Assembly: GCF_016863475.1 (NCBI RefSeq)
Contig: NZ_BOOY01000005.1
Span: 180,688 to 244,687 of the forward strand
Direction of reading: 5' to 3'
Source of the DNA: Spirilliplanes yamanashiensis
Lineage (GTDB): Bacteria; Actinomycetota; Actinomycetes; Mycobacteriales; Micromonosporaceae
Length of the DNA stretch: 64,000 bases
The notes under the pieces: model-generated
Seen by the model: only the letters and a program-made list of their open reading frames with translations
Told to the model about the DNA's origin: nothing
Databases searched by the model: none
Shown here: positions 43,587 to 51,919 of the stretch, piece by piece
Layout: each line of letters starts with the position of its first letter
How positions within the stretch are numbered: position 1 is the stretch's first letter
Translations under genes and position numbers: made by a program

Positions 43587-44329
43587 GCCGGCAGCCAGTC
43601 GCCGGGCGCCGCGGCGCGGGCCGTGAGGTGGCCGAGGTACGCGGCGCGGGCCTCGTCGGCGGTGTCGAAGTCGAAGGCGGCGAGCCACTCGTCGGGCACC
43701 GCGGCCAGGGCGCCGGTGAGCAGCTCGGGGGTCAGCGTGGCGGTCAGCCAGTCGCCCGCGGCGGCGGTCTGCCGCGCGTACGAGCGCAGCACGTGGTCGT
43801 CCGCCCGGTACGGACGGTGCACGACGGCGGCCGCCCGCGGCCAGTTGTGGTGGAAGTACAGCGTCGCGCCGTGGTCGATGAGCCAGACGCCGCCGTGCCA
43901 CATCAGCAGGTTGGGGTTGCGCCAGCTGCGGTCGACGTTCTCCACGAACGCGTCGAAGCACAGCACCCGCGACGCCAGGGTCGCGTCCACCGGGTGCGCG
44001 ACCGGGTCGTAGCCGAGGGAGCCGGGCAGGAAGTCCATGCCGAGGTTGGCACCGGCGCTGGCCTTGAGCAGCTCCTGCACCTCCTCGTCGGGCTCGGCGC
44101 GGGCGACGACGGGGTCGAGGTCGACCACGACCAGCTCCGGCACGGGCAGCCCGAGGCCGCGGGCCAGCTCGCCGGCGACCACCTCCGCCACGAGCGCCTT
44201 GGGTCCCTGGCCGGCGCCGCGGAACTTCACCACGTACGTGCCGAGGTCGTCGGCCTCGACCACGCCGGGCAGCGAGCCGCCCTCACGCAGGGGCGTCACG
44301 TAGCGGGTGGCGGTCACCTGGCGTAACAC
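43583..44329 (-). CDS. HipA-like kinase
   Basis: This 248-residue protein resembles the catalytic part of HipA kinases: a nucleotide-binding strand pair (GTYVVKFRGAGQGPKALVAE) and the catalytic/Mg motifs FVENVDRSWRNPNLLMW and VWLIDHGATLYF. It lacks the N-terminal domain of E. coli HipA, and no HipB antitoxin is next to it, so classic toxin-antitoxin activity is doubtful. GTG 44329 has TAGGCT seven bases upstream; the gene also lies five bases after the TetR stop, so readthrough is likely. Confidence 0.85.
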   Translation of the reverse strand: MLRQVTATRYVTPLREGGSLPGVVEADDLGTYVVKFRGAGQGPKALVAEVVAGELARGLGLPVPELVVVDLDPVVARAEPDEEVQELLKASAGANLGMDFLPGSLGYDPVAHPVDATLASRVLCFDAFVENVDRSWRNPNLLMWHGGVWLIDHGATLYFHHNWPRAAAVVHRPYRADDHVLRSYARQTAAAGDWLTATLTPELLTGALAAVPDEWLAAFDFDTADEARAAYLGHLTARAAAPGDWLPA

Positions 44330-44334
44330 GATCG

Positions 44335-44979
44335 TCAGCCTAGAGGGGGCAGCAGGGCGCGCAGGGCGCGGGCCGTCCACGCCCGGTACTCGGCGACGCT
44401 GCGCCCGCGGTCGTGGACGAACAGGCCGTACTGGTGGGGGGACTGCAGCACCCACAGGCTGTCGCGGATCGCGTCGGCGTCGGCGCCGCCGAGCCGGTCG
44501 GCGACGGTCGCGGCGAGCAGGCCCGCGCCGGCGAGGCGCTGGGCCTCCAGCTCGGCGAACAGGGCGGCGATCTGCGGGTCGGCGTCCGCGGCCCGCTGCA
44601 CGACCGACCAGATGGGGTACGCCCGCGGCGCCACCTCGGCGAACGCGTCGGCCAGGCGCTCGACCAGCTCGTCGAACGTGGCGGCCTCGTGCACCCGGGT
44701 GAGCACCGGGCGGTCGCGCAGCGGCCGGTCGGCGGTGTCGCCCGCGATCGCGGTGTCGACGGCCTCCTTGAGCAGCCCGACCTTGGAGCCGAACGCGGCG
44801 AACACGGTCGGCGACGACACCCCGGCCTCGGCGGCGATGCGGGCGACGGGCACCGCCGCGTACCCGTGCGCGACGAAGAGGCGGCGGGCGACGGCGAGCA
44901 CCCGGTCGCGGTTCTCGCGGGCCTGGTTCTGTCGGCTTCTGGCGTCGTAGCGGCGGCGGCCTTGCCCGGTCGCGGTCAT
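44335..44979 (-). CDS. TetR family transcriptional regulator
   Basis: This 214-residue regulator has a basic N-terminal arm and a TetR helix-turn-helix (ARRLFVAHGYAAVPVARIAAEAGVSSPTVFAAFGSK, about residues 30-65), followed by a helical ligand domain. It is divergent from an alpha/beta hydrolase with only 44 bases between them, nearly all taken up by a palindrome. It probably represses both genes. Confidence 0.92.
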   Translation of the reverse strand: MTATGQGRRRYDARSRQNQARENRDRVLAVARRLFVAHGYAAVPVARIAAEAGVSSPTVFAAFGSKVGLLKEAVDTAIAGDTADRPLRDRPVLTRVHEAATFDELVERLADAFAEVAPRAYPIWSVVQRAADADPQIAALFAELEAQRLAGAGLLAATVADRLGGADADAIRDSLWVLQSPHQYGLFVHDRGRSVAEYRAWTARALRALLPPLG

Positions 44980-45017
44980 TGACTTACCTTAGCGTGTATT
45001 CGATAGAGACGAGGTAA
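44979..45017 (+). promoter_or_regulatory. Promoter and TetR operator before the hydrolase
   Basis: TTGACT (44979-44984) and GATAGA (45002-45007), 17 bases apart, form a promoter. TTACCT (44984-44989) and AGGTAA (45012-45017) are the outer arms of a 34-bp dyad centred on TCGA that covers the spacer and the -10 box, the classical layout for TetR repression. Confidence 0.65.
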
Positions 45018-45023
45018 AACGAA

Positions 45024-45788
45024 ATGCTGCATGCCATCGAGACCGGCTCCGGCCACCCGGTGCTGCTCATCCACGGCGGCGCCGAGGACGCCGACCTGCT
45101 GGAGCCCCAGGCCCGGGCCCTGGCCGCACGCGGCTTCCGCGCCATCCGCTACGACCGCCGCGGCACCGGCCGCAGCACCCGCGCCGACTGGCCCGGCGGC
45201 GGCGCCGACCAGCACGCCGACGACGCCGCCGCGCTGCTGGCGTCGCTGGACGCCACCGGCGCGACCGTCCTCGGCTTCAGCTCCGGCGGCGTGGTCGCGC
45301 TCGCCCTGGCGGCCCGGCACCCCGGGGTCGCGCGCGAGGTCATCGCCTGGGAGCCGGCCGCCCTGGGCGCCCTGCCGGACGGCGCGGCCCTGCACGCCGG
45401 GATCGCCGCCCCCATCGACGCGCACCTCGCCGCCCACCCCGGCGACTGGGTGGGCGCCTTCCACGTCGCGCTGACGATCATCTCCGGCGGCGAGGCCGAC
45501 CTGACCTCGCCCGCGGTGCGCCGCATGGAGCGCAACGCCGAGGCGGTCATCCGCGACGACTCGCCGCTGATCACCGCCCGCGGCTTCGCGCCGGGTGAGC
45601 TGCCACCCGGCCTCGTCACGATCGCGACGAGTGCCGCGCCGAACCCGCTGCACGGCGCGATCGCCGCCGTGCTGACCGGCCTCGCCGGCCGCCCCGTGCT
45701 GGTCGCCGAGAAGGCCACCGACCACGAGGTCTACCTGTCCGACCCGGACGTCCTGGCCGACCTGCTGGCCGCCCGCGCGGTCCGCTAG
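45024..45788 (+). CDS. Alpha/beta hydrolase
   Basis: This 254-residue hydrolase has the oxyanion motif IHGGAEDAD, the nucleophile elbow LGFSSGGVVA, and a C-terminal catalytic histidine in KATDHEVY. No signal peptide is present. GAGG precedes the ATG by nine bases and lies inside the regulator dyad. The substrate could be the ligand class sensed by the divergent TetR protein. Confidence 0.9.
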   Translation: MLHAIETGSGHPVLLIHGGAEDADLLEPQARALAARGFRAIRYDRRGTGRSTRADWPGGGADQHADDAAALLASLDATGATVLGFSSGGVVALALAARHPGVAREVIAWEPAALGALPDGAALHAGIAAPIDAHLAAHPGDWVGAFHVALTIISGGEADLTSPAVRRMERNAEAVIRDDSPLITARGFAPGELPPGLVTIATSAAPNPLHGAIAAVLTGLAGRPVLVAEKATDHEVYLSDPDVLADLLAARAVR

Positions 45789-46339
45789 CCCAGGTCGGGC
45801 CCCTGGCGGCGCAGGTCCTCGACGGTGCCCATGGCCTCGCGCAGCTGCCGCAGCCAGTCGTCGGTGTGCTCGCCGACCAGCCGCACGCACCACGCCAGCG
45901 CGTCGGACCGGGACCGGGCGACGCCCGCGTCGACCAGCGTGTCGAGCACCTGGCGCTCGGGCTGGCGCAGGCGGGTCATCACCGGCGCGGACAGGTGGGT
46001 GAACAGCTCGCGGGTGTCCCCGCACGCCGCGCCCCAGCTGACCTTGCGCCGGTAGCGGTGCTCCAGCTGTTGCGCGACCTTGATACGACGGTCGCGGGTG
46101 TCCTCCCGGAACTGGTGCACCCGGCCGGTCTCGGCGGCGGACCGGTCGGCGTCGGTGGCGTCGGTGCCCAGGTCGGGCTGGGGCAGTGTGCCCCACACGA
46201 CGATCTCGTCGCGGTCGATGACGGTCTCGGGCGGCTCGGTGAACCACCCGTCGGGTACGGCCCCCGCGATCCACGCGGCGGCGTCGTCGGCGGGCGGCGG
46301 CTCGCTGCGCACGCCCGGCGGAGCTCCTCGATAACGCAT
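45785..46339 (-). CDS. Conserved actinomycete protein of unknown function
   Basis: This 184-residue soluble protein starts MRYRGAPPGVRSEPPPADDAAAWI and has a helical, charged second half (QVLDTLVDAGVARSRSDALAWCVRLVGEH) that resembles a ribbon-helix-helix or dimerisation region. I know the type as a recurring actinomycete orphan but not its role. Three TACAC boxes lie directly before its ATG. It ends in a 4-base CTAG overlap with the hydrolase gene. Confidence 0.75.
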   Translation of the reverse strand: MRYRGAPPGVRSEPPPADDAAAWIAGAVPDGWFTEPPETVIDRDEIVVWGTLPQPDLGTDATDADRSAAETGRVHQFREDTRDRRIKVAQQLEHRYRRKVSWGAACGDTRELFTHLSAPVMTRLRQPERQVLDTLVDAGVARSRSDALAWCVRLVGEHTDDWLRQLREAMGTVEDLRRQGPDLG

Positions 46340-46342
46340 GAT

Positions 46343-46363
46343 TACACAGTTACACCGCTACAC
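46343..46363 (-). repeat. Three TACAC boxes spaced by eight bases
   Basis: TACAC occurs at 46343, 46351 and 46359, exactly eight bases apart, beginning four bases before the ATG of the unknown gene. Direct repeats of this spacing suit cooperative head-to-tail binding of a regulator. Confidence 0.5.
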
Positions 46364-46430
46364 GAGAAACGCCAGCACCTTCGCCCAGGGTGAACACACG
46401 GGCAGCGCGGGGGAGTGCCGGAGTGCAGGC

Positions 46431-47903
46431 CTACAGCACGAAGGCGTCGGTCCACAGCTGCCGGCTGCGGCCCGACAGGGCGTCCAGCAGCGCCACCGCC
46501 TGGCTGTCGGTCAGCGACGCCACGAAGTCGATCACCGCCCGCCCGCGCGCCCGGCCCAGCCGATCGGAGGTGTCGGCGGGCAGCTCGGCCTCGGCGAGCT
46601 CGACCAGGTCGTGCAGGCGGCGGGGCAGCCGGCCGGTCTCCTCGGGGTCGGCCAGCCAGTCGAGCAGGGCGTTGACGAGGGTGTGCAGCAGCCGGGCCTG
46701 ACCGCGCTGGTGCAGGGCGAGGTCGGGGCGCTCCAGCACGAACCGGTGGTGGATGAACTTCAGCACCTGCACCTCGTGCCACTGCGCGGGGGCGAGCAGC
46801 ACGTGCCCGGAGCGGGGGTGCGGGTCGGCGACGAGCCGCACGGCGTCGGTGAGGCGCCGGGTCCACACGGCGGAGAACGCGGCCACGTACTGCTCCGCCT
46901 CGATGGAGCCGTCGAACGGGGCGGCCAGCAGGCCGTCGACGAGTTCGGCCCGGACGGTCTCGACGGCGGCGGCGAACGCGTCGTCGTCGGTGATCCAGGA
47001 GTCCTTGCGGTGCAGCTCGCGCCGGAGGCGTTCGATGGCGTGGCCGGGGCGGCGGGCGGTGAGCGTGGCGCCGGTGAGGTCGCCGCGCTGCCACGCCATC
47101 AGCTCGGTGGCGACGGAGCCCTGCTGCAGGACGCCGACGCGGTGGAAGTCCTCGACGTCGTGGATGGCGTAGGCGACGTCGTCGGCGAGGTCCATCACGG
47201 ACGCCTCGACGGTCTGCTGCCAGTCGGCGATGCGCCCGGCGAACGGGGCCCGGGCCTGCTGCAGGTCGTGCACCTCGGTGGAGTAGGCGCCGAACTTGGC
47301 CGAGCCGGAGTGCGGGTCGCCGGCGGGCACACCGGCGCCGCGGGGCGCGGGGTCGAGGGTGCTGGGGTGCGGGCTCGGGTGGGTGTGCCGGGTCCACGGG
47401 TACTTCAGGACGGCGGCGCGCACGGCGGCGGTGAGGTCGAGCCCGATGGTGGTGGTGCCGCGGATCTCGGTGCTGGTGACGATGCGGTACGACTGGGCGT
47501 TGCCCTCGAACCCGTCGGCCAGCGCCAGCTTCTGCCGGGCGATCCGGTCGAGGACCCGTTCGCCGAGGTGGCCGAAGGGCGGGTGGCCGAGGTCGTGGGC
47601 GAGCGCGGCGGCCTCGACCACGTCGGGGTCGCAGCCGCCGAGCTTGTCGGCCAGCGGGTCGGGGGCGAGCCGCTCGGCGATGGCGCGCCCGACCTGGGCC
47701 ACCTTGAGGCTGTGGGTGAGCCGGTTGTGCACGAGCAGCCCTGCCCCGCCCGGGCTGATGACCTGGGTGACGCCGGCGAGCCGGGCGAAGAACGGGCTGC
47801 TGACGATGCGGTCGCGGTCGGCCCGGAACGGGTTGGCGGCGAGGTCGCCGGGGGCGACGGCGGCGCCGCCGAACAGCCGGGAGCTACGGGGGTCTTCCTG
47901 CAC
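46431..47903 (-). CDS. dgt: Deoxyguanosinetriphosphate triphosphohydrolase-like protein
   Basis: This 490-residue HD-domain enzyme hydrolyses dNTPs to deoxynucleosides and triphosphate. The metal ligands are seen in HNRLTHSLKV, AAALAHDLGHPPFGH and MDLADDVAYAIHD. Compared with shorter relatives it has an inserted Pro-rich loop (near residues 170-200). The GTG at 47903 has TAGGCT eight bases upstream (47912-47917 reversed), suggesting a leaderless message. Confidence 0.93.
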   Translation of the reverse strand: MQEDPRSSRLFGGAAVAPGDLAANPFRADRDRIVSSPFFARLAGVTQVISPGGAGLLVHNRLTHSLKVAQVGRAIAERLAPDPLADKLGGCDPDVVEAAALAHDLGHPPFGHLGERVLDRIARQKLALADGFEGNAQSYRIVTSTEIRGTTTIGLDLTAAVRAAVLKYPWTRHTHPSPHPSTLDPAPRGAGVPAGDPHSGSAKFGAYSTEVHDLQQARAPFAGRIADWQQTVEASVMDLADDVAYAIHDVEDFHRVGVLQQGSVATELMAWQRGDLTGATLTARRPGHAIERLRRELHRKDSWITDDDAFAAAVETVRAELVDGLLAAPFDGSIEAEQYVAAFSAVWTRRLTDAVRLVADPHPRSGHVLLAPAQWHEVQVLKFIHHRFVLERPDLALHQRGQARLLHTLVNALLDWLADPEETGRLPRRLHDLVELAEAELPADTSDRLGRARGRAVIDFVASLTDSQAVALLDALSGRSRQLWTDAFVL

Positions 47904-47980
47904 GAACGATCAGCCTACTGGCAGTGCTGGTCCCGGCCGGTCAGACTTGGGCCGGACGGATCGAGCGAAGAGGGGCACGG

Positions 47981-49078
47981 ATGGCGAAGCGGTCGCGGGC
48001 GTTGCTGGCACTGGCGGCGGGGGCCGTCGCGGTCTGGGCGGCGCGGGAGATCCCGGCGCAGATGGGGGCGCGGGCCTCGGGGGCCCGGGCGGAGCGGGTC
48101 CGGCGGTCCCCGCAGTTCTCGGACGGCAAGTTCCGCAACTCGGTGCCCGCGTCGCAGGTGACGGTGGCGTCGGCGCCGCGGCTGATCGCGGCGTCGCTCG
48201 CGGACCGCGACCGGCGGCGGCCGCACGCGCCGATCCCGGTGCTGACGCCGGACACCGGCGGCGACCACTCGGGCCTGCACATCACCTGGTACGGGCACTC
48301 GACGGCGCTGGTGGAGATCGAGGGCCGCACGGTGCTGCTGGACCCGGTGTGGAGCGACCGCTGCTCCCCGTCGCGGCTGGCGGGCCCGAAGCGGATGCAC
48401 GAGATGCCGGTGGCGCTGGGCGACCTGCCGCCGCTGGACGCGGTGCTGATCTCCCACGACCACTACGACCACCTCGACATGGCGTCGATCAGGGCGCTGG
48501 TCGACCTGCAGACGGTGCCGTTCCTGGTGCCGCTCGGGGTGGGCGCGCACCTGGAGGCGTGGGGCGTACCGGAGCAGCGGATCGTGGAGCTGGACTGGTC
48601 GGAGTCGCGCACGGTCAACGGGGTGGAGTTCGTGGCCACGCCGGCCCGGCACTTCTCGGGCCGCGGCTTCAGCCGGGACGAGACGCTGTGGACGTCGTGG
48701 GTGATCGCGGGCCCGACGCGCAAGGTCTTCTACTCGGGCGACACGGGCTACTTCCCGGGCTTCGCGGAGATCGGGGCGCAGCACGGCCCGTTCGACGCGA
48801 CGCTGGTGCAGGTCGGCGCGTACGGCGACGCGTGGCCGGACATCCACATGACGCCGGAGGACGGCGTGTCCACCCACGTCGACGTGCGCGGCGGGCTCAT
48901 GGTGCCGGTGCACTGGGGCACGTTCAACCTGGCGCTGCACGACTGGGCGGAGCCGGTGGACCGGGTGTGGCGCGAGGCGAAGGACCGCGGCGTGGACCTG
49001 GCGGTGCCGCGGCCGGGGGAGCGCGTCGACGTGGACAACCCGCCGGTCGTCGACGGCTGGTGGCGCGACATCGCCTGA
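47981..49078 (+). CDS. Metallo-beta-lactamase-fold hydrolase (NAPE-PLD/UlaG-like)
   Basis: This 365-residue protein has an N-terminal hydrophobic stretch, then the metal-binding motifs TWYGHSTALVEIEG, SHDHYDHLD, the SGDTGY aspartate and the VPVHWGTF histidine. These place it among NAPE-phospholipase-D-like hydrolases, which act on lipids or sugar lactones. ATG 47981 has GAAGAGGGG upstream. It is divergent from dgt and closed by a hairpin. Confidence 0.88.
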   Translation: MAKRSRALLALAAGAVAVWAAREIPAQMGARASGARAERVRRSPQFSDGKFRNSVPASQVTVASAPRLIAASLADRDRRRPHAPIPVLTPDTGGDHSGLHITWYGHSTALVEIEGRTVLLDPVWSDRCSPSRLAGPKRMHEMPVALGDLPPLDAVLISHDHYDHLDMASIRALVDLQTVPFLVPLGVGAHLEAWGVPEQRIVELDWSESRTVNGVEFVATPARHFSGRGFSRDETLWTSWVIAGPTRKVFYSGDTGYFPGFAEIGAQHGPFDATLVQVGAYGDAWPDIHMTPEDGVSTHVDVRGGLMVPVHWGTFNLALHDWAEPVDRVWREAKDRGVDLAVPRPGERVDVDNPPVVDGWWRDIA

Positions 49079-49093
49079 CCGGGATCGCTCGTC

Positions 49094-49124
49094 CGCCCCG
49101 TCACGGCCGGTCCGTGGCGGGGCG
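49094..49124 (+). terminator. Hairpin terminator after the metallo-hydrolase gene
   Basis: A 13-bp stem (CGCCCCGTCACGG with CCGTGGCGGGGCG, one G-U pair) with a 5-base loop lies 16 bases after the stop and separates this gene from the sugar operon. Confidence 0.75.
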
Positions 49125-49145
49125 TTCGCGTTCCCCGCCGGCTGC

Positions 49146-49228
49146 TAATACGAATTATCAAAGGGGATCATCTTGACGGCCCCGGGAATCGGGCCGCAGG
49201 ATGTTACCCCTGTAACTAATGCGTATTA
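49146..49228 (+). promoter_or_regulatory. Paired LacI-type operators before the sugar operon
   Basis: TAATACGAATTA (49146-49157) and TAATGCGTATTA (49217-49228) both fit TAAT-n-CG-n-ATTA, with the central CG typical of LacI operators, and their centres are 71 bp apart. A third dyad, GTTAC-CCCT-GTAAC (49203-49216), touches the second. TTGACG at 49173 could be a -35 box. A looping repressor is likely. Confidence 0.65.
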
Positions 49229-49255
49229 CCGCTGAAACGGAGGCGGGAGTCGGCC

Positions 49256-50290
49256 GTGAGCACTCCACGCAAGCGCGTCACGCAGCAGGACATCGCGAAG
49301 ATGACCGGCGTGAGCCAGGCGACGGTCTCGCTCGTCCTGAACGGGCGCAGCGACGCCGACGTGCGGATCTCGCCGGAGACCCGCGAGCGGGTCCTCAAGG
49401 CCATCCGCTCCACCGGCTACGTGGCCGACCCGATCGCCCGGCGCCTGGCCGCCCGGCACAACCGCATCCTCGGCGTGTTCACCTACGAGCCGGTGTTCCC
49501 GTCCGGCACCGCCGACTTCTACCACCCGTTCCTCGTCGGCATCGAGGAGTGCGCCGAGAGCATCGGCTGCGACCTGCTGCTGCTGACCAGCGCGCCGGTC
49601 GTCGACGGCCGGCGGCGCATCTTCCACCAGGACAACCGGCTGCGCCTCGCCGACGGCTGCGTGCTGCTGGGCCGCTCGCTCGACCCCGCCGAGCTGGGCC
49701 GGCTGCTCGTCGAGGGCCAGCCGTTCGTGTCCGTCGGCCGCCGCGACGACGCCGGCGGCCCGGTGCCGTACGTCGGCGTCGACTACGCCTCCGCCACCGC
49801 CGCCCTCGTGCGCCGGGCCGTCGCGGTCGGCCACACCCGCCTCGGGTACGTCGGCACCGGCGAGGGCCCGGAGTCCTGGGTGGACCGCAAGGCGGGCTTC
49901 GCCGGCGCCGTCACCGCGGCCCGGGTGTCCGGCGAGCACGTCACCGTCGCCGGCCGCACCGCCGGCGAGGTGCTCGACGCCGTGCTCGCCGCGGGCGTCA
50001 CCGCCGCGTTCGTCGAGGAGTACGCCGACGGCGTCGCGCTGGTCAAGGCGGCCCGCGAGCGCGGGCTGGCGGTCCCCGGCGACCTGTCCGTGCTCGCCCT
50101 CGGCGACCCCACGCGCGCCACCGAGACGATGGATCTCACCGGCTACCGGATCCCGCGCCGTGCCATGGGCTGGCAGGCCGTCGAGGTGCTGTCCGGGCTG
50201 CTCGAGGGCAGCGACGCCCCGACGCAGCGCCTGCTGCCGTGCGAACCGGTCGACGGCGCCACCTGCGCCCCGCCGGCCACCACGACGTGA
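49256..50290 (+). CDS. LacI family transcriptional regulator
   Basis: This 344-residue regulator has the LacI helix-turn-helix and hinge (TQQDIAKMTGVSQATVSLVLNG, then RVLKAIRSTGYVADPIARRLA) and a periplasmic-binding-protein-like ligand domain. It is the first gene of the sugar operon and would respond to the imported sugar or its product. GTG 49256 follows GGAGGCGGGAG. Confidence 0.93.
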   Translation: MSTPRKRVTQQDIAKMTGVSQATVSLVLNGRSDADVRISPETRERVLKAIRSTGYVADPIARRLAARHNRILGVFTYEPVFPSGTADFYHPFLVGIEECAESIGCDLLLLTSAPVVDGRRRIFHQDNRLRLADGCVLLGRSLDPAELGRLLVEGQPFVSVGRRDDAGGPVPYVGVDYASATAALVRRAVAVGHTRLGYVGTGEGPESWVDRKAGFAGAVTAARVSGEHVTVAGRTAGEVLDAVLAAGVTAAFVEEYADGVALVKAARERGLAVPGDLSVLALGDPTRATETMDLTGYRIPRRAMGWQAVEVLSGLLEGSDAPTQRLLPCEPVDGATCAPPATTT

Positions 50291-50301
50291 GAGGAACGAC
50301 T

Positions 50302-51906
50302 GTGTCCGAACTGGAGTGCGAGGTCCTCGTCGTCGGCGGCGGGCTCGGCGGCGTGGCCGCGGCGCTGGGCGCGCTGCGCGCCGGCCGCTCGGTCGTGCTG
50401 ACCGAGGAGTTCGAGTGGCTGGGCGGCCAGCTCACCAGCCAGGCCGTCCCGCCGGACGAGCACAGCTGGGTCGAGCGCTTCGGCGTCACCGCCAGCTACC
50501 GGGCGCTGCGCGAGGGCATCCGCGACTACTACCGGCGCTGGTACCCGCTGACCGGGCGGGCGCGCGCCACCCGCGAGCTGAACCCGGGTGCCGGGCACGT
50601 CAGCCGGCTCTGCCACGAGCCGCGCGTCGCCGTCGCCGTCATCGAGGGCATGCTGGCGCCGTACCGGGGCTCGGGGCGCCTGCGGGTGCTGCAGCCGTAC
50701 GTGCCGGTCGCGGCCGACACCGACGGCGACCGGGTGCGCGCCGTCACCGTGCGCCACCGGCTCACCGGCGACGAGGTCACGATCGCCGCGCCGTACGTGC
50801 TCGACGCCACCGAGCTGGGCGACCTGCTCCCGCTCACCGGCACCGAGTACGTGACCGGCTTCGAGTCGCAGGCCGACACGGGCGAGCCGAACGCACCGGA
50901 GGTCGCCGACCCGGCCAACATGCAGGCCGTCAGCGTGTGCTTCGCGATCGACCACGTCGACGGCGACCACACCATCGACCGGCCCGCGTCGTACGGCTTC
51001 TGGCGCACCTACCAGCCGGCGTTCTGGGGCGGGCCGATGCTCGGCTGGACCACGCCCAACCCGCGCACGCTGGAGCCGTCGACCCGGTCGTTCACCCCGA
51101 ACCCGGACGACGACCCGTGGCTGGTGAACGCCGACCAGCGGGTCAGCGCCGGCGACGGCAACCTGTGGACGTTCCGGCGCATCGCCGCCCGGCGCAACTT
51201 CGCCGACGGGGCGTACCCGAGCGACATCTGCCTGGTCAACTGGCCGATGATCGACTACTTCGAGAGCCCGGTCATCGACGTGCCCGACCCGGAGAAGCAC
51301 CTCGCGGCCGCCCGCGAGCTGTCGTACTCGGTCCTGTACTGGCTGCAGACGGAGGCGCCGCGCGCCGACGGCGGCACCGGCTTTCCCGGCCTGCGGCTGC
51401 GCGGCGACGTCACCGGCAGCGCCGACGGCCTGGCCCAGGCCCCCTACATCCGGGAGTCGCGGCGCATCCGGGCCGAGTACACGATCGTCGAGCAGGACCT
51501 GTCGCTGGAGATCCGCGGCGACCGGGGCGCGGTGTCGCACCGCGACGCCGTCGGCGTCGGCATGTACCGCATCGACCTGCACCCCTCGACCGGCGGCGAC
51601 AACTACATCGACGTGGCCTCCTGCCCGTTCGAGATCCCGCTCGGGGCGCTCATCCCGCGGCGGGTCGAGAACCTGCTGCCCGCCGGCAAGAACATCGGCA
51701 CGACCCACATCACCAACGGTTCCCACCGGCTGCACCCCGTCGAGTGGAACGTGGGCGAGGTCGCGGGCCTGCTCGCGGACTTCTGCCTGGCGCGCGCGAC
51801 CACCCCCCGCGCCGTGCGCAACTCACCCGGCCTGCTGGCCGTTTTCCAGGACCGCCTGACCTCGGAGGGCGTCGAGCTTCGCTGGCCCGACGTCTCCGGA
51901 TACTGA
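50302..51906 (+). CDS. FAD-dependent oxidoreductase in a sugar operon
   Basis: This 534-residue flavoprotein has the dinucleotide motif EVLVVGGGLGGVAAALGALRAG at its N-terminus, a GQLTSQ motif and a C-terminal FAD motif (NLLPAGKNIGTTHITNGSHRL). It fits the FAD_oxidored family, whose members sit in many carbohydrate clusters with uncertain substrates. It would oxidise the imported sugar or a derived polyol. GTG 50302 has GAGAGGA upstream, 11 bases after the LacI stop. Confidence 0.88.
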   Translation: MSELECEVLVVGGGLGGVAAALGALRAGRSVVLTEEFEWLGGQLTSQAVPPDEHSWVERFGVTASYRALREGIRDYYRRWYPLTGRARATRELNPGAGHVSRLCHEPRVAVAVIEGMLAPYRGSGRLRVLQPYVPVAADTDGDRVRAVTVRHRLTGDEVTIAAPYVLDATELGDLLPLTGTEYVTGFESQADTGEPNAPEVADPANMQAVSVCFAIDHVDGDHTIDRPASYGFWRTYQPAFWGGPMLGWTTPNPRTLEPSTRSFTPNPDDDPWLVNADQRVSAGDGNLWTFRRIAARRNFADGAYPSDICLVNWPMIDYFESPVIDVPDPEKHLAAARELSYSVLYWLQTEAPRADGGTGFPGLRLRGDVTGSADGLAQAPYIRESRRIRAEYTIVEQDLSLEIRGDRGAVSHRDAVGVGMYRIDLHPSTGGDNYIDVASCPFEIPLGALIPRRVENLLPAGKNIGTTHITNGSHRLHPVEWNVGEVAGLLADFCLARATTPRAVRNSPGLLAVFQDRLTSEGVELRWPDVSGY

Positions 51907-51919
51907 GGAAGGATCAACC

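Noticed and set aside
43218..44329. A HipA/HipB toxin-antitoxin locus
   Set aside because: No HipB-like gene is adjacent; the partner is DUF3037, and the XRE gene is separated by 0.8 kb.
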